Assembly: GCF_051251695.1 (NCBI RefSeq)
Contig: NZ_JBPOEU010000013.1
Location: 54,466-118,465 of the forward strand
Reading direction: 5' to 3'
Length of the DNA: 64,000 bases
Source: Maritalea sp051251695
GTDB taxonomy: Bacteria > Pseudomonadota > Alphaproteobacteria > Rhizobiales > Devosiaceae
Shown piece after piece: positions 52,933 through 62,572 of this stretch (the stretch's first letter is position 1; each line of letters opens with the position of its first letter). The position numbers and the translations under genes are program-made. Below the pieces are notes generated by a model. It was not told where the DNA came from and did no database searches. It saw nothing but the letters and a program-made list of their open reading frames with translations.

Positions 52933-53072
52933 GAATGCATACATTTTTTGTCAATTGTGAGTAGCGTTGGGAAGAAGAAAGCTCTACGCGAGTTTGTCAG
53001 TTGCGGATTAGAGGAGCGCCATCGCCATGTTTTCACTCGACGAATTGCTCATATATCGTTAGCACTTAACCT

Positions 53073-54863
53073 ATGTTGCAGCGAAATAAGAACTTTCTTG
53101 GGGTCGAAAAGTCCATCTCTGGTCGCCAATGGTTGGACCGGCTGGATGAAAAATCTGTTCGTCTTGCAACCGCCATGTCCCAGCAATTTGAAGTCAGTGA
53201 AATTGTTGCGCGTATTTTGGCGGGCCGGGGCGTTGCACTGGAAGAAACCGAACAGTTTTTAACACCCACCCTTCGCGATTTAATGCCGGACCCTAATCTG
53301 TTGACCGGCATGGAGCCATTGGTGGATCGGCTTGTTCAAGCGGTTCAAAACAATGAGCAAATTGCCCTGTTTGGTGACTATGATGTTGATGGCGCCACTT
53401 CCGTCGCATTGGCAACGCGGTATTTCACCGGAGTGGGCCTTGACCCGCTAATTTACATTCCAGACCGGATATTTGAAGGCTATGGCCCTAACAATGGCGC
53501 TATTGATCAACTGATAGACGATGGTGCAAACTTAATCATCACGCTGGATTGTGGCACAACAAGCCACGGGCCAATAGAACATGCCAAAGAGCGCGGCGTC
53601 GACATTTTGGTGATCGATCACCACATGGTGGATGGGGAACTGCCCAAGGCGGACGCATTGGTCAACCCAAATCGGCCTGACGACATTTCGGGGCTTGGGC
53701 ATTTGTGCGCCGCAGGTGTTACTTTCATGGTGCTTGTCGGGCTAAACCGAAAATTGCGGGAAGTTGGCGTTTCTCCTTTGCCAGACCTAATGGGCATGAC
53801 CGATTTGGTTGCTCTTGGAACCGTTTGCGATGTTGTGCCGCTTAAGGGTCTAAACAGAGCCTTCGTACAGCGCGGCATTGATATTATGCGCAAAGGGTCG
53901 AACATTGGCATCGGCGCGCTGGCGATGGCTGCTCGGGTATCTGGGCCGCTTAACCCCTATCACCTTGGTTTTGTTATTGGTCCGCGCATCAATGCAGGTG
54001 GCCGAATAGGCGACGCAAGTATTGGCGCGAAATTACTTTCCACCAGCGATGAACATGACGCGATGCACATGGCAGCCCAGCTTGACCAGTTAAATGCTGA
54101 ACGCCAGAAAATCGAAAAACAAGCGGTTGACGAAGCTATCGCGGTAGCGGACGCAGAAATTGGCGACGGGGAAGGGCCTCCTGTGCTTGTCATGGCGTCG
54201 CCAGATTGGCATCAAGGCGTTGTTGGACTTGTTGCATCGCGTTTAAAAGAACGCTTCAACCGACCTGCATTTGCTATTTCACAGCGCCCGGATGGCAGCG
54301 GCACCGGTTCTGGCCGATCTATTCCAGGTGTCGATCTAGGCGCTGCGGTGCTTGAAGCTGTTGCAAAAGGCATCATCACAAAAGGCGGAGGCCATGCCAT
54401 GGCTGCTGGCATTTCAATCGGGTCTGGTGAAATCGGTACATTTCGCACTTTCCTGAGCGAAAAACTGGTCAGCTCAGTTGGTGAGGCGCAGCAGGATACA
54501 GGCATAAAGATCGATGCGGCACTGACCGCGCGTGGCGCAACGATAGATTTCATGCATGCCATTGAAAAGGCGGGCCCATTTGGCGCAGGCAATTCGGGCC
54601 CAGTTTTTGCGTTACCCGCCCACCGCGTCACTTTTTCAGACATTGTTGGGGTTGGCGGACATGTAAAAGTCAGCCTTGTTTCCCAAGACCGCGCGCGTCT
54701 TAACGGTATCGCATTTCGAGCAGCTGATACGGCACTCGGACAATTTCTGTTAGAAGCAAGAAATTCTGATCCGATTCATATAGTTGGCACGTTATCTATA
54801 AACCATTGGCAGGGCCGCGAAGAGGTTCAGCTAAGAATTATGGATGCAGCACCAGCCGGATAG
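53073..54863 (+). CDS. recJ: Single-stranded-DNA-specific exonuclease RecJ
   Basis: 596-residue 5'-3' exonuclease of recombination and mismatch repair. DHH-family motifs: FGDYDVDGATS (motif I), TLDCGTTS (II), VIDHHMVDG (III), GHLCAAG (IV); DHHA1 part with SGRSIPGVDLGAAVLEA and KGGGHAMAAG. ATG 53073 gives the expected N-terminus. In relatives it follows glpX directly; here the island intervenes. Confidence 0.95.
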   Translation: MLQRNKNFLGVEKSISGRQWLDRLDEKSVRLATAMSQQFEVSEIVARILAGRGVALEETEQFLTPTLRDLMPDPNLLTGMEPLVDRLVQAVQNNEQIALFGDYDVDGATSVALATRYFTGVGLDPLIYIPDRIFEGYGPNNGAIDQLIDDGANLIITLDCGTTSHGPIEHAKERGVDILVIDHHMVDGELPKADALVNPNRPDDISGLGHLCAAGVTFMVLVGLNRKLREVGVSPLPDLMGMTDLVALGTVCDVVPLKGLNRAFVQRGIDIMRKGSNIGIGALAMAARVSGPLNPYHLGFVIGPRINAGGRIGDASIGAKLLSTSDEHDAMHMAAQLDQLNAERQKIEKQAVDEAIAVADAEIGDGEGPPVLVMASPDWHQGVVGLVASRLKERFNRPAFAISQRPDGSGTGSGRSIPGVDLGAAVLEAVAKGIITKGGGHAMAAGISIGSGEIGTFRTFLSEKLVSSVGEAQQDTGIKIDAALTARGATIDFMHAIEKAGPFGAGNSGPVFALPAHRVTFSDIVGVGGHVKVSLVSQDRARLNGIAFRAADTALGQFLLEARNSDPIHIVGTLSINHWQGREEVQLRIMDAAPAG

Positions 54864-55067
54864 TATCAAGCCATGCAAGACCCAGAAATTAACGCTATTT
54901 TGATGGCCCGCAAATTGGGGTTGCATCAAAAAAAAGCCTCGTTAAACTTATATTTGTAAATTGAGGAGGCTTGGCTGTACCAAGTTCTAAGATGATTGGC
55001 GCAACTTCGCGCACTGAATCAGTCATTGAATCAACGTCTTAGGGTTTGATTGTACCAGGTTTATAAA

Positions 55068-56306
55068 ATGAGTGACTTTGCTTTAGACCACGCGAAAAAT
55101 TCACCAACATTGTCTGCCAAAATCATGTCGGCAATTGTTGGATTTATCGGCAAACGTTCTGTTGGCCGGATTAAAATTGGACATCTAAAAATAGTTTTAC
55201 CCTCGGGGAAAAGCATCTCGTTGGGGGATAAATCCAATGATGGCCCAAAGGCGATTCTTCGTCTGAACAACTTCAATGTCATATGGGAAGCAGCGCAGCG
55301 CGGAACGGTGGGTTTTGCAGCCGCTTACATGAACGAGGATATCGAGTGCGATGACCTTGTGAAAGTATTCTCGTTTTTCTTGCTCAATCGCGATCAATTG
55401 GTTGGCTCTAAACCGAACTTTTTCAAGCGTACTGCTCAAGACATGGCTTACCACCTGTCGCGGCAAAACACCAAAGAGGGCTCGAAGAAAAACATTTCCG
55501 AGCACTATGACCTTGGAAATGACTTCTATGCCCTTTGGCTCGACCCCACGATGATTTATTCATCGGCGTATTATACTGATGAAAATCAAACACTTACCGA
55601 AGCGCAATGGGCAAAGAATCACCTCGTTGCGGATTTGGCTGGCCTTAAAGAGGGCCATTCTGTCCTCGAAATCGGATGTGGTTGGGGCGCGTTTGCAGAA
55701 ACGGCAGCCAAAGATTACAAAGCGGAATTAAAGGGGATAACCCTTTCAACCGAACAGCTTAAATACGCTAAAGATCGTATGGAAAACAAGGGTTTATCCG
55801 ATCTCACCGATTTAGTGATCGAGGATTACCGCGACACAATTGGTCAGTTTGATCATGTTTGTTCAATCGAAATGATTGAGGCAGTTGGCGAAGAACATTG
55901 GCCCGCCTATTTCAAAACGGTACATGACCGTTTGAAACCGGGTGGCACGGCTGCGATTCAAGCGATTACCATCAATGAGAGCGATTTCGAGGACTACCGA
56001 AAACACGTCGATTTCATTCAGCGCTATATCTTTCCCGGCGGCATGTTGATGACGGAAAAAGCGATGAAAGATCAAGGCGATGCGGTTGGTTTGAAGTTGG
56101 AAAAACAAGAGCTTTTCGGCCAGTCTTACGCAACGACATTACGCATTTGGCGTGAGCAGTTTTTGGCGGCTTGGCCGGAAATCGAGAAGCTTGGCTTTGA
56201 CGACGTTTTCAAACGCAGGTGGATCTATTACCTGTGTTATTGCGAAGCTGGATTTGCCGAAGAAATGATCGATGTTGGGGTCTATCAATACCGCCGGATC
56301 GACTGA
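55068..56306 (+). CDS. Cyclopropane-fatty-acyl-phospholipid synthase family methyltransferase
   Basis: 412-residue SAM-dependent enzyme methylating unsaturated acyl chains of membrane lipids. SAM motif VLEIGCGWGAFAE, upstream conserved block NISEHYDLGNDFYALWLDPTMIYSSAYY, and the C-terminal RRWIYYLCYCEAGFAEEMIDVGVYQY. Closely resembles the CFA synthases of alphaproteobacteria; an UfaA1/tuberculostearate-type role is possible. ATG 55068 chosen over TTG 55050. Monocistronic. Confidence 0.9.
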   Translation: MSDFALDHAKNSPTLSAKIMSAIVGFIGKRSVGRIKIGHLKIVLPSGKSISLGDKSNDGPKAILRLNNFNVIWEAAQRGTVGFAAAYMNEDIECDDLVKVFSFFLLNRDQLVGSKPNFFKRTAQDMAYHLSRQNTKEGSKKNISEHYDLGNDFYALWLDPTMIYSSAYYTDENQTLTEAQWAKNHLVADLAGLKEGHSVLEIGCGWGAFAETAAKDYKAELKGITLSTEQLKYAKDRMENKGLSDLTDLVIEDYRDTIGQFDHVCSIEMIEAVGEEHWPAYFKTVHDRLKPGGTAAIQAITINESDFEDYRKHVDFIQRYIFPGGMLMTEKAMKDQGDAVGLKLEKQELFGQSYATTLRIWREQFLAAWPEIEKLGFDDVFKRRWIYYLCYCEAGFAEEMIDVGVYQYRRID

Positions 56307-56394
56307 AACGGAGCGGGGATAAGTGGGTGAAACATGTCCCACTTTGTTTCACTTAGTTCGCTTTAGTTTGCCGAATTTCCTGAAACGTCCCAAC

Positions 56395-56922
56395 TTAGTT
56401 TCCTGTCTTATCAGCCCGATTGTTGTCGTGCGCTTCCATCCGTTTTTGAAATTGGCGTTGTTCCCATTTGGGACCCAGCAGGTTCAAAAATCCGAACACA
56501 GTTAAAAAGTGCATCGCGACGGCAAATCCCCAAGGAAAAATCGCCCACACGACCCACCATACGCCCGGTGTAAGCCACGCATTGAACGCCACAAGACACG
56601 GTGCGACAATGACGAAGACGATTAGATGCCGGTAAAACTCTTTGAGGTTTTTCACATATTTGATGGCTTCAGTTTCGCGGTAGGATTTTTGGTCGCCATC
56701 TATTTCTAAATCCGCATGCTCAGCTATTTGATTTTGCATCTCTTGCTCCTTAATCAAATCTGCCACATTGGTTTCGAAAACGGACGCAAGGCACTTTAAA
56801 GACTCCAAGTTTGCGGATTTGCCGCTTTCGATACGTTGGACCGTACGGGCGCTCAGTCCGGCGACTTCTGCCAACTGTTCCTGTGTCCAACCTTTATCAA
56901 TTCTTCGTCTTGCTATGCTCAT
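56395..56922 (-). CDS. XRE-family HTH protein with 2TM domain
   Basis: 175 residues. N-terminal Cro/CI-type HTH (RIDKGWTQEQLAEVAGLSARTVQRIESGKSANLESLKCLASVF, about 7-50) followed by a linker and a 2TM domain (about 85-150, two hydrophobic helices FYRHLIVFVIVAPCLVAF and WVVWAIFPWGFAVAMHF, then LNLLGPKWEQRQFQKRM). A membrane-tethered regulator; similar proteins are often near transporters. Targets unknown. Confidence 0.82.
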   Translation of the reverse strand: MSIARRRIDKGWTQEQLAEVAGLSARTVQRIESGKSANLESLKCLASVFETNVADLIKEQEMQNQIAEHADLEIDGDQKSYRETEAIKYVKNLKEFYRHLIVFVIVAPCLVAFNAWLTPGVWWVVWAIFPWGFAVAMHFLTVFGFLNLLGPKWEQRQFQKRMEAHDNNRADKTGN

Positions 56923-57028
56923 TTTTAAATCTCAATTTGTGGCAACGACTGATTATCGAATTGAAGGATGGGTGAACACGACATTTGTGCGACAGGTTCA
57001 CGACATTGATCAGACATGCCAGTTTTCC

Positions 57029-57787
57029 CTAGCTTTTCATCCTATTTGAAATGAAGCTCATCAGCCTTCCATATATGGCGTCTGGCAATGCTGCCATCAA
57101 GCGCATGGGCCAAATCAGGCGTTTGGGGAACGCGACCTCGAACCTGCTTGGATGACACAACCCGTCCCATATCCGATCAATTGCTTTTTCAAGCGGCATG
57201 AGAAATGGCATTGGAAATTGATTGCGTTGGGTAAGCGGCGTGTCGACGAAGCCGGGCAAAATCAGTTGGACATCAATCCCTTGTTTGGCGTGTTCAAGCC
57301 TTATGCTTTGCGCCAGATGGGCCAAAGCAGATTTTGTAACCCCATAGCTTGTGGTTCCCGGTAGGGCCCGAAATCCAACTGGTGATCCAATGAGTGCAAT
57401 ATGCCCATTCTCGTGAGTGCGCATTTGGTTCAAGATCGGTTCTAATGTCGCCGTGCAGCCCAGCAGGCCAACATCTAGGGCATTGCTGATCTCATTGTGC
57501 AAACCCTCTTGGTTGCCGGCACTCACTGCACAAAACACATATAGGTCAATTGGTTTTGCTCGGTCGCACAGCTGATTGGCTGCCAGTTTGCAAGCAGCAT
57601 GGTCGCTGACATCAAGTGGAAGCGACGTGATGGAATTATGTTGGGTGGCAATTTGATCGAGAAGCTCTACGCGTCTAGCTGAAATGACAACGTCATATCC
57701 CTCGTTCGCCAAGCGAACAGATAGAGCTGCGCCCAATCCAGAACTTGCACCGATCACCCATGCTGTTTTCCGCTGGGCGACTGCCAT
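57029..57787 (-). CDS. Short-chain dehydrogenase/reductase
   Basis: 252-residue classical SDR. Nucleotide motif VIGASSGLGAALSVRLA (residues 12-28), NNAG-equivalent region CAVSAG, and the catalytic Ser...YxxxK as GSPVGFRALPGTTSYGVTKSAL. Substrate unknown. Its start shares one base with the stop of the upstream GT39 gene, so they are co-transcribed and may act together on the same lipid or cell-envelope substrate. Confidence 0.85.
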   Translation of the reverse strand: MAVAQRKTAWVIGASSGLGAALSVRLANEGYDVVISARRVELLDQIATQHNSITSLPLDVSDHAACKLAANQLCDRAKPIDLYVFCAVSAGNQEGLHNEISNALDVGLLGCTATLEPILNQMRTHENGHIALIGSPVGFRALPGTTSYGVTKSALAHLAQSIRLEHAKQGIDVQLILPGFVDTPLTQRNQFPMPFLMPLEKAIDRIWDGLCHPSRFEVAFPKRLIWPMRLMAALPDAIYGRLMSFISNRMKS

Positions 57788-59340
57788 TAGTTTGCCTTAG
57801 CCAAATCTGGCTTGACCAAGTCAGTTGGGCGCGGCGTGTAGTTTGTGCCAAGATAAAGTTCATATTTCAATAATGGATAGCCTAAACGCTCAACCATGAA
57901 CTCATCGATTTTTTTTAGCTCTTCAAACCGCTGTTGGGTTTCACCCATACTGCCAAACTCGTCTTGTAGAATAAGCCCTGTGCCGCCTGCAATTGCTGCG
58001 CGATCTTCCCAAATATCAAATTGGGTTGGGCGGCCTTCAATCGCGGTTATGTCGGTGCGGCGCATGGCGAAGGAAAGCTGAGAAGCTGATTGAAACCGCG
58101 TTGCTGCCACGAATGTAGGTTGATGCACTTGCTCAGCTTTTTCAACAAACTGGGCAATCTCATCCCAGCCATAAACGGTCGCCGCTTCAATATCGCGTTG
58201 CCCCAACAGATTGGCGACGGGGGCGACCGTGTAATTGATCCCGACGAGCGTGATCAGCACAAGACCAAACCAAATATGCGCAAGTGCCAGCCACCGCTTC
58301 ATGGCAAGCACAGGCAACATCACCAACATCAAAATGTAAGAAAGGTCGCTCCAGTACCACAGGGTAAAGGAGAAAAACGCGATGAACATAAAGGTTCCGG
58401 TCGACATAATGGTGACCAGCCGGGCCAGCCAAATGCCAATGCCGTAAAAGTCACCTTCTGTTTTTTCCCTAAACAATCTGATGAAGGGCGGCACCAAAAA
58501 AGGGCCGAAAAGCACGATGGTGACCAACACGAAGTTGAAAAAACTGTCGGAATTGAAAGCTGACAGCCAATCAGACCCGTGTCTATCGTTTAGATGAAAA
58601 CCAAACGAAGCGAAGGAGCGGTTGTAATTCCAATAAAGCGTTGGGACTTGCATGATCACAGTAAGCAGGCCCGCGAAATAGATATGCGGTCTCGCTAATA
58701 TGTGTCGCAATTTCGGGTGGCCAATGACCAACAGGGCGATGGCTAAACCCATGAACACAGCACTATATTTCGTAAGCCCCGCCAGACCCAAAAGAACAGC
58801 ACCAGCATAAAGCTGATAGAGCTTTGCATTTTTTGACGACGCTTCGTCGCCCAAATAGCAAGTGAAGAAATACATCGCACCCAGTGACACGAAAATCAAC
58901 AGATGGTCGTGATAAACCAAGGTGGTCCATACAAATATAGTGGGTGAGGTGGCGATCATCAGGGTGATGAACAAAAGGCCCTTGCGCTGATTGAGGGGAA
59001 CAACGCGCGCCGCATAAAGCCACAAAAACCATACAGAACCAATTGCGGTCAAAACGGAGGCTATCCGTAAGCCAAACAGCGACGTGCCGAACACCGCGTC
59101 TGTGAGGCCCAAGAGCCAACCAGCAAGTCCTGGATGGTCGAAATAGGAAAGAGCAGGGTTTTGGCCCCAGAGCCAGTAATAGGCTTCGTCGCCAAGCGGA
59201 TGCATTGTAAAGCTGGTAATCAGCTTTATCGCGACCAGATAGACCAGCACGGCGACCATGAACTTGTTTGAAAAAGGAATTTGCACGCGCTGCGTCATAT
59301 CCTTTGATCCATCCGCGTTTGACCCAACTGTCTTGGCCAT
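57787..59340 (-). CDS. GT39-family (ArnT/PMT-like) glycosyltransferase, copy 1
   Basis: 517-residue polytopic enzyme with about eleven transmembrane helices; N-terminal periplasmic loop signature HPLGDEAYYWLWGQNPALSYFDHPGLAGWLLG contains the Asp-Glu catalytic pair of lipid-phosphate-sugar-using GT-C transferases. Similar in sequence to the gene at 60946. Probably transfers a sugar from a polyprenyl phosphate to a lipid A, membrane lipid or protein. Confidence 0.85.
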   Translation of the reverse strand: MAKTVGSNADGSKDMTQRVQIPFSNKFMVAVLVYLVAIKLITSFTMHPLGDEAYYWLWGQNPALSYFDHPGLAGWLLGLTDAVFGTSLFGLRIASVLTAIGSVWFLWLYAARVVPLNQRKGLLFITLMIATSPTIFVWTTLVYHDHLLIFVSLGAMYFFTCYLGDEASSKNAKLYQLYAGAVLLGLAGLTKYSAVFMGLAIALLVIGHPKLRHILARPHIYFAGLLTVIMQVPTLYWNYNRSFASFGFHLNDRHGSDWLSAFNSDSFFNFVLVTIVLFGPFLVPPFIRLFREKTEGDFYGIGIWLARLVTIMSTGTFMFIAFFSFTLWYWSDLSYILMLVMLPVLAMKRWLALAHIWFGLVLITLVGINYTVAPVANLLGQRDIEAATVYGWDEIAQFVEKAEQVHQPTFVAATRFQSASQLSFAMRRTDITAIEGRPTQFDIWEDRAAIAGGTGLILQDEFGSMGETQQRFEELKKIDEFMVERLGYPLLKYELYLGTNYTPRPTDLVKPDLAKAN

Positions 59341-59411
59341 ATGCGCCCCTTATTCACCGCCAATACTTGCTGATTGCTATAATAGGTTTAGGCGAGGAGG
59401 GCCAGAACTCA

Positions 59412-59948
59412 TTATCTCTCTATCGTGCCCGTGCGTCTGATCTTCTTTTGCAGCAACATCACCGCATACATCAGCGCCTCAGCGCTTGGTGGGCAACCCG
59501 GCACATAAATGTCAACGGGAATCAATCTATCGACGCCACGTACTGCAGAATATGAATAATAGTAGTAACCACCTCCATTGGCGCATGAGCCCATGGAGAT
59601 CACGTATCGCGGCTCCGGCATCTGATCATAGATTTTGCGCAATGCCGGCGCCATTTTATTGGTGACCGTGCCAGCGACAATCATCAAGTCGGCCTGTCGC
59701 GGCGTTGCTGGGAAGGCCATGCCCAAACGTTCAAAGTCATAGCGTGACGTTAAAAACTGCATCATTTCAACAGCACAACAAGCAAGGCCGAAGCTGAGCA
59801 GGTGAAGTGATCCTGTGCGGGCCCAATTAATCAGTTTAGAAGAGGAGGTGACCAAAAACCCCTTGTCGGCAAGTTGATCTGAAAAGGTACTCCAATCATC
59901 ATTGGATTGACGTTGACTAGATAAAGTTGGCGCATCTGAATTGTTCAT
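59412..59948 (-). CDS. nuoB: Orphan NADH-quinone oxidoreductase subunit B homologue
   Basis: 178-residue protein with all four ligands of the N2 [4Fe-4S] cluster: Cys57 and Cys58 (GLACCAVEMM), Cys122 (GSCANGGG) and Cys152 (PGCPPSAEAL). In complex I NuoB sits at the quinone site. Here it stands alone, without other nuo genes, between two GT39 paralogues and divergent from an AraC regulator, so it may be a second copy. The true start is the ATG at 59948; a frame from 60185 would add 79 residues running across the divergent gene. Confidence 0.9.
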   Translation of the reverse strand: MNNSDAPTLSSQRQSNDDWSTFSDQLADKGFLVTSSSKLINWARTGSLHLLSFGLACCAVEMMQFLTSRYDFERLGMAFPATPRQADLMIVAGTVTNKMAPALRKIYDQMPEPRYVISMGSCANGGGYYYYSYSAVRGVDRLIPVDIYVPGCPPSAEALMYAVMLLQKKIRRTGTIER

Positions 59949-60018
59949 GCTCTGGTTCCATTGTTTCCATGCGAGAACAATTTCGGTTTTGGCAGAAACA
60001 AGATAGAATGAATGCGAC

Positions 60019-60921
60019 ATGGTAGGCCTAGCAAAAACTTTGATGTCTGAAATCGATAAATCAAAAGCCAAATCTGAGCTGCTTTGGCCACAGGGTGACA
60101 TTGCTGCCTGTATGCCCACAGGTGTTGTGCGCGATACGCGCGGTGCAAACCTTGGCTTTTCTGATCGATTTAACAATTTTCCCAAGTCTCCCTATTGCGC
60201 CATTTCATGGATATTAAAGGGCGATTGTCGTGTTTCTGAAGATGGGGGTGCCGATCCAGAATGTTGGTCGCCGCTACCTCAGGTTTTTGTGAGCGGCCCT
60301 ACGAACCAGCCCACAATCTCTTGGAACGAGGGCGATGTTTACGCAGTCACATTGGGGTTTCTGCCAGATGCCTGGTTTGCGCTGACAGGGATCGACGCTT
60401 CAACAATTGCAAATAAGTACATTGATGCAGGTAAAATTTTACCCAATGAGCTTTTGCCTTTTCTGGATATTTTCACTGTAGATGGAGATGCTCAGGAAGA
60501 GTTTGCTCATCTTCAGCAGATATTGGCCCCAATCTGGGCCAAGAGACGGCCCAGCCATGCAATCATTCCCAACGGCTTGGTGGATTGGATGCGCCAGGGG
60601 CTTATGCAATTAGCGACCGGCGGTGTTGGCCGCAGCACGCGACAAATTCAACGCCGGATTAAGCACTGGACAGGTTTGACGCAAAGGGAATTACAATCTT
60701 ATGCGCGGGGCGAAGAGCTTTATAAGAGTTTCATTCATCGGCGGGAAAACGATGATTTCAGTTTTTCCCAAATTGCCGTTGAAAATGGCTATGCCGATCA
60801 ATCTCATTTAGGGCGTGACGTAAAACGGATAACCGGTCTATCGCCTAAGCAACTGAATGAATTAATCGATCACGAAGAACGGTTCTGGTATTTTCGCCTG
60901 CTCTATGAGTTTTACGGATAG
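60019..60921 (+). CDS. AraC family transcriptional regulator
   Basis: 300 residues. An N-terminal sensing domain unlike the usual cupin sequence (about 1-190) precedes a C-terminal AraC double HTH (about 195-285), with IQRRIKHWTGLTQRELQSYARGEE and the second-HTH signature FSQIAVENGYADQSHLGRDVKRITGLSPKQL. Divergent from orphan nuoB with 70 bases between the starts, so probably its regulator. Alternative start ATG 60043. Confidence 0.82.
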   Translation: MVGLAKTLMSEIDKSKAKSELLWPQGDIAACMPTGVVRDTRGANLGFSDRFNNFPKSPYCAISWILKGDCRVSEDGGADPECWSPLPQVFVSGPTNQPTISWNEGDVYAVTLGFLPDAWFALTGIDASTIANKYIDAGKILPNELLPFLDIFTVDGDAQEEFAHLQQILAPIWAKRRPSHAIIPNGLVDWMRQGLMQLATGGVGRSTRQIQRRIKHWTGLTQRELQSYARGEELYKSFIHRRENDDFSFSQIAVENGYADQSHLGRDVKRITGLSPKQLNELIDHEERFWYFRLLYEFYG

Positions 60922-60945
60922 CCGTTCGCCAGTTCTCGTTGAAGA

Positions 60946-62433
60946 TCAGCGAATGAAGTCCTCACCCAAATAGATATCGACCTTGTTGATCAATATGTCA
61001 TCGCGTTTAAACTCTACACTGGTCAGTTGTGTAAACGTCTTGAACCGAGCCGCTGTTTCTTCCAAATCACCAAACTGATCATGCAGAACAATTGCGCGTT
61101 CGCCTATCTCTAGGTTTTTGCGATCTATAAAGGTGAAATGAGTCGGGCGCGGCGACAGGTCATAAATATCAGTACGGTTGAGTTCGTGCGCGAGTTGACC
61201 CGCAGTTGAATAGTGGGTCGTTGCAATCGCCGCGTCAGGATATTCAGCCTTAAGGCGCTTTATTTCAGATCCAAATTCAGACCAACCATAAACACGCGCC
61301 ACCTCAGGGCTTTGCCCGCCCATCACCATTTCAATTGGTGCGTAACTGTAATTAAACGTCGCGTAGACAATGAAAACAGCACCCAACATGAAATGAATAG
61401 CTAAAAGCCAAACATTGCGCACCAGCATAGGCAAGAATGGCAGCATGAGCGCATAAGCAATGGAACTCCAGTACCAATGGACGGTGCCTCTGGTTGCTAA
61501 CGCCAGGAACGTGATGAACGAGAGTGCAATCGTCAGTCGTGCGATCCAAATCGCTTGCTGGCCAAATTCATTCAGTGGTTTTTGTGGTCGAAAGATCATC
61601 AATAGCGGGATGAACAAAACCGGACCAAAATAAATGAGCGTGGACAAGACAAACCGCGTGAACGTAACGGTGTTGAATGTCGAGAAAAGCGGCTGCTCAA
61701 AACGGTCAACCAGATGCAGCTCAAAAGAAGCAAACCCGTTTTGAATGTTCCAAATCAGAACGGGCGACAGCATGGCGAGGCATAATATGCCCGCTAAATA
61801 GATATGTGGGCGCTGGAGCAAGGCGCGCAGTTTTGGGTGGCCTATGACCAGCATTGCAATGCCAACCCCAATGAATGCTGCATTGTATTTTGCTAGCGCT
61901 GCTAAGCCCAACATCAAAGCGGCTAAATAAAGTGGCGCAACAGAAGTGTCTTTGTCTTTTGCAAAGGCGCTGAAATAGTCACTGAACGCATAAGCCGCCG
62001 CAAGACCCAAGAAAATCAGTAGGTGATCGTTATAAACGATAGATGTCCAAGCAAACAGCGTGGGGGAGGCCAAGAACGCCGCAATCATAATCAGAAATGA
62101 AACGGTCGCTCTTTCCGGAAATAAGCGCTGGGCGAACAACCAATAGACATAAAGGATGCCCACAAAACTGATAAAAGTTGGGATGCGCATGCCCAATACA
62201 TTGTTGCCAAACAGCTGGCTGGTGAGACCAATGATCCATGCGTTCAGGGGCGGGTGGTCAAAATAGGAAAGTGCGAATTGTTGCCCCCACACCCAATAAT
62301 AGGCCTCGTCTGCGGCTACGATAGTGATGGCGCTGAATAAGACCTTGGCAAGCAAGAAGACAATTACAATCGCCAACAGTGGATAGTAGCGCCGCTCTAG
62401 CGCAAATACATTTGGCCAATGCACGGCACACAT
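60946..62433 (-). CDS. GT39-family (ArnT/PMT-like) glycosyltransferase, copy 2
   Basis: 495-residue GT-C membrane enzyme paralogous to the gene at 57787: IVAADEAYYWVWGQQFALSYFDHPPLNAWIIG carries the Asp-Glu catalytic pair, and both end in a short soluble domain with LHDQFG. The Met at 62433 is preferred because the longer frame from 62568 runs through the tRNA-Glu terminator at 62525-62546. No promoter could be recognised with confidence. Confidence 0.83.
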   Translation of the reverse strand: MCAVHWPNVFALERRYYPLLAIVIVFLLAKVLFSAITIVAADEAYYWVWGQQFALSYFDHPPLNAWIIGLTSQLFGNNVLGMRIPTFISFVGILYVYWLFAQRLFPERATVSFLIMIAAFLASPTLFAWTSIVYNDHLLIFLGLAAAYAFSDYFSAFAKDKDTSVAPLYLAALMLGLAALAKYNAAFIGVGIAMLVIGHPKLRALLQRPHIYLAGILCLAMLSPVLIWNIQNGFASFELHLVDRFEQPLFSTFNTVTFTRFVLSTLIYFGPVLFIPLLMIFRPQKPLNEFGQQAIWIARLTIALSFITFLALATRGTVHWYWSSIAYALMLPFLPMLVRNVWLLAIHFMLGAVFIVYATFNYSYAPIEMVMGGQSPEVARVYGWSEFGSEIKRLKAEYPDAAIATTHYSTAGQLAHELNRTDIYDLSPRPTHFTFIDRKNLEIGERAIVLHDQFGDLEETAARFKTFTQLTSVEFKRDDILINKVDIYLGEDFIR

Positions 62434-62524
62434 CCTCAAATTTGCACCCAATTGCTTTGGGCCAACAACTGGGTAGCAGAACTTTGTCACCAAGCGCCAG
62501 ATGTCGTTGAATTCCGCGCACAAA

Positions 62525-62546
62525 AAAACCGGCCATAAAGGCCGGC
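62525..62546 (-). terminator. Terminator of tRNA-Glu
   Basis: CCGGCC (62529-62534) / GGCCGG (62540-62545), loop ATAAA; on the minus strand a run of T follows (complement of the A-run at 62522-62528). Lies 27 bases past the tRNA 3' end. Confidence 0.85.
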
Positions 62547-62572
62547 TTTTGTTTCGCCCAACTAACAAAAGT

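Noticed and set aside
54900..54980. AAGCCTC...GAGGCTT hairpin after recJ as a terminator
   Set aside because: The loop is about 28 bases and the T-run is on the wrong side for recJ; too weak to list as a feature.
59949..60185. 79-residue N-terminal extension of NuoB
   Set aside because: It is antisense to the AraC gene and lacks similarity to NuoB; the ATG at 59948 gives the usual length.
62434..62568. Long N-terminus of the second GT39 gene
   Set aside because: It crosses the tRNA-Glu terminator and has no membrane or family pattern.
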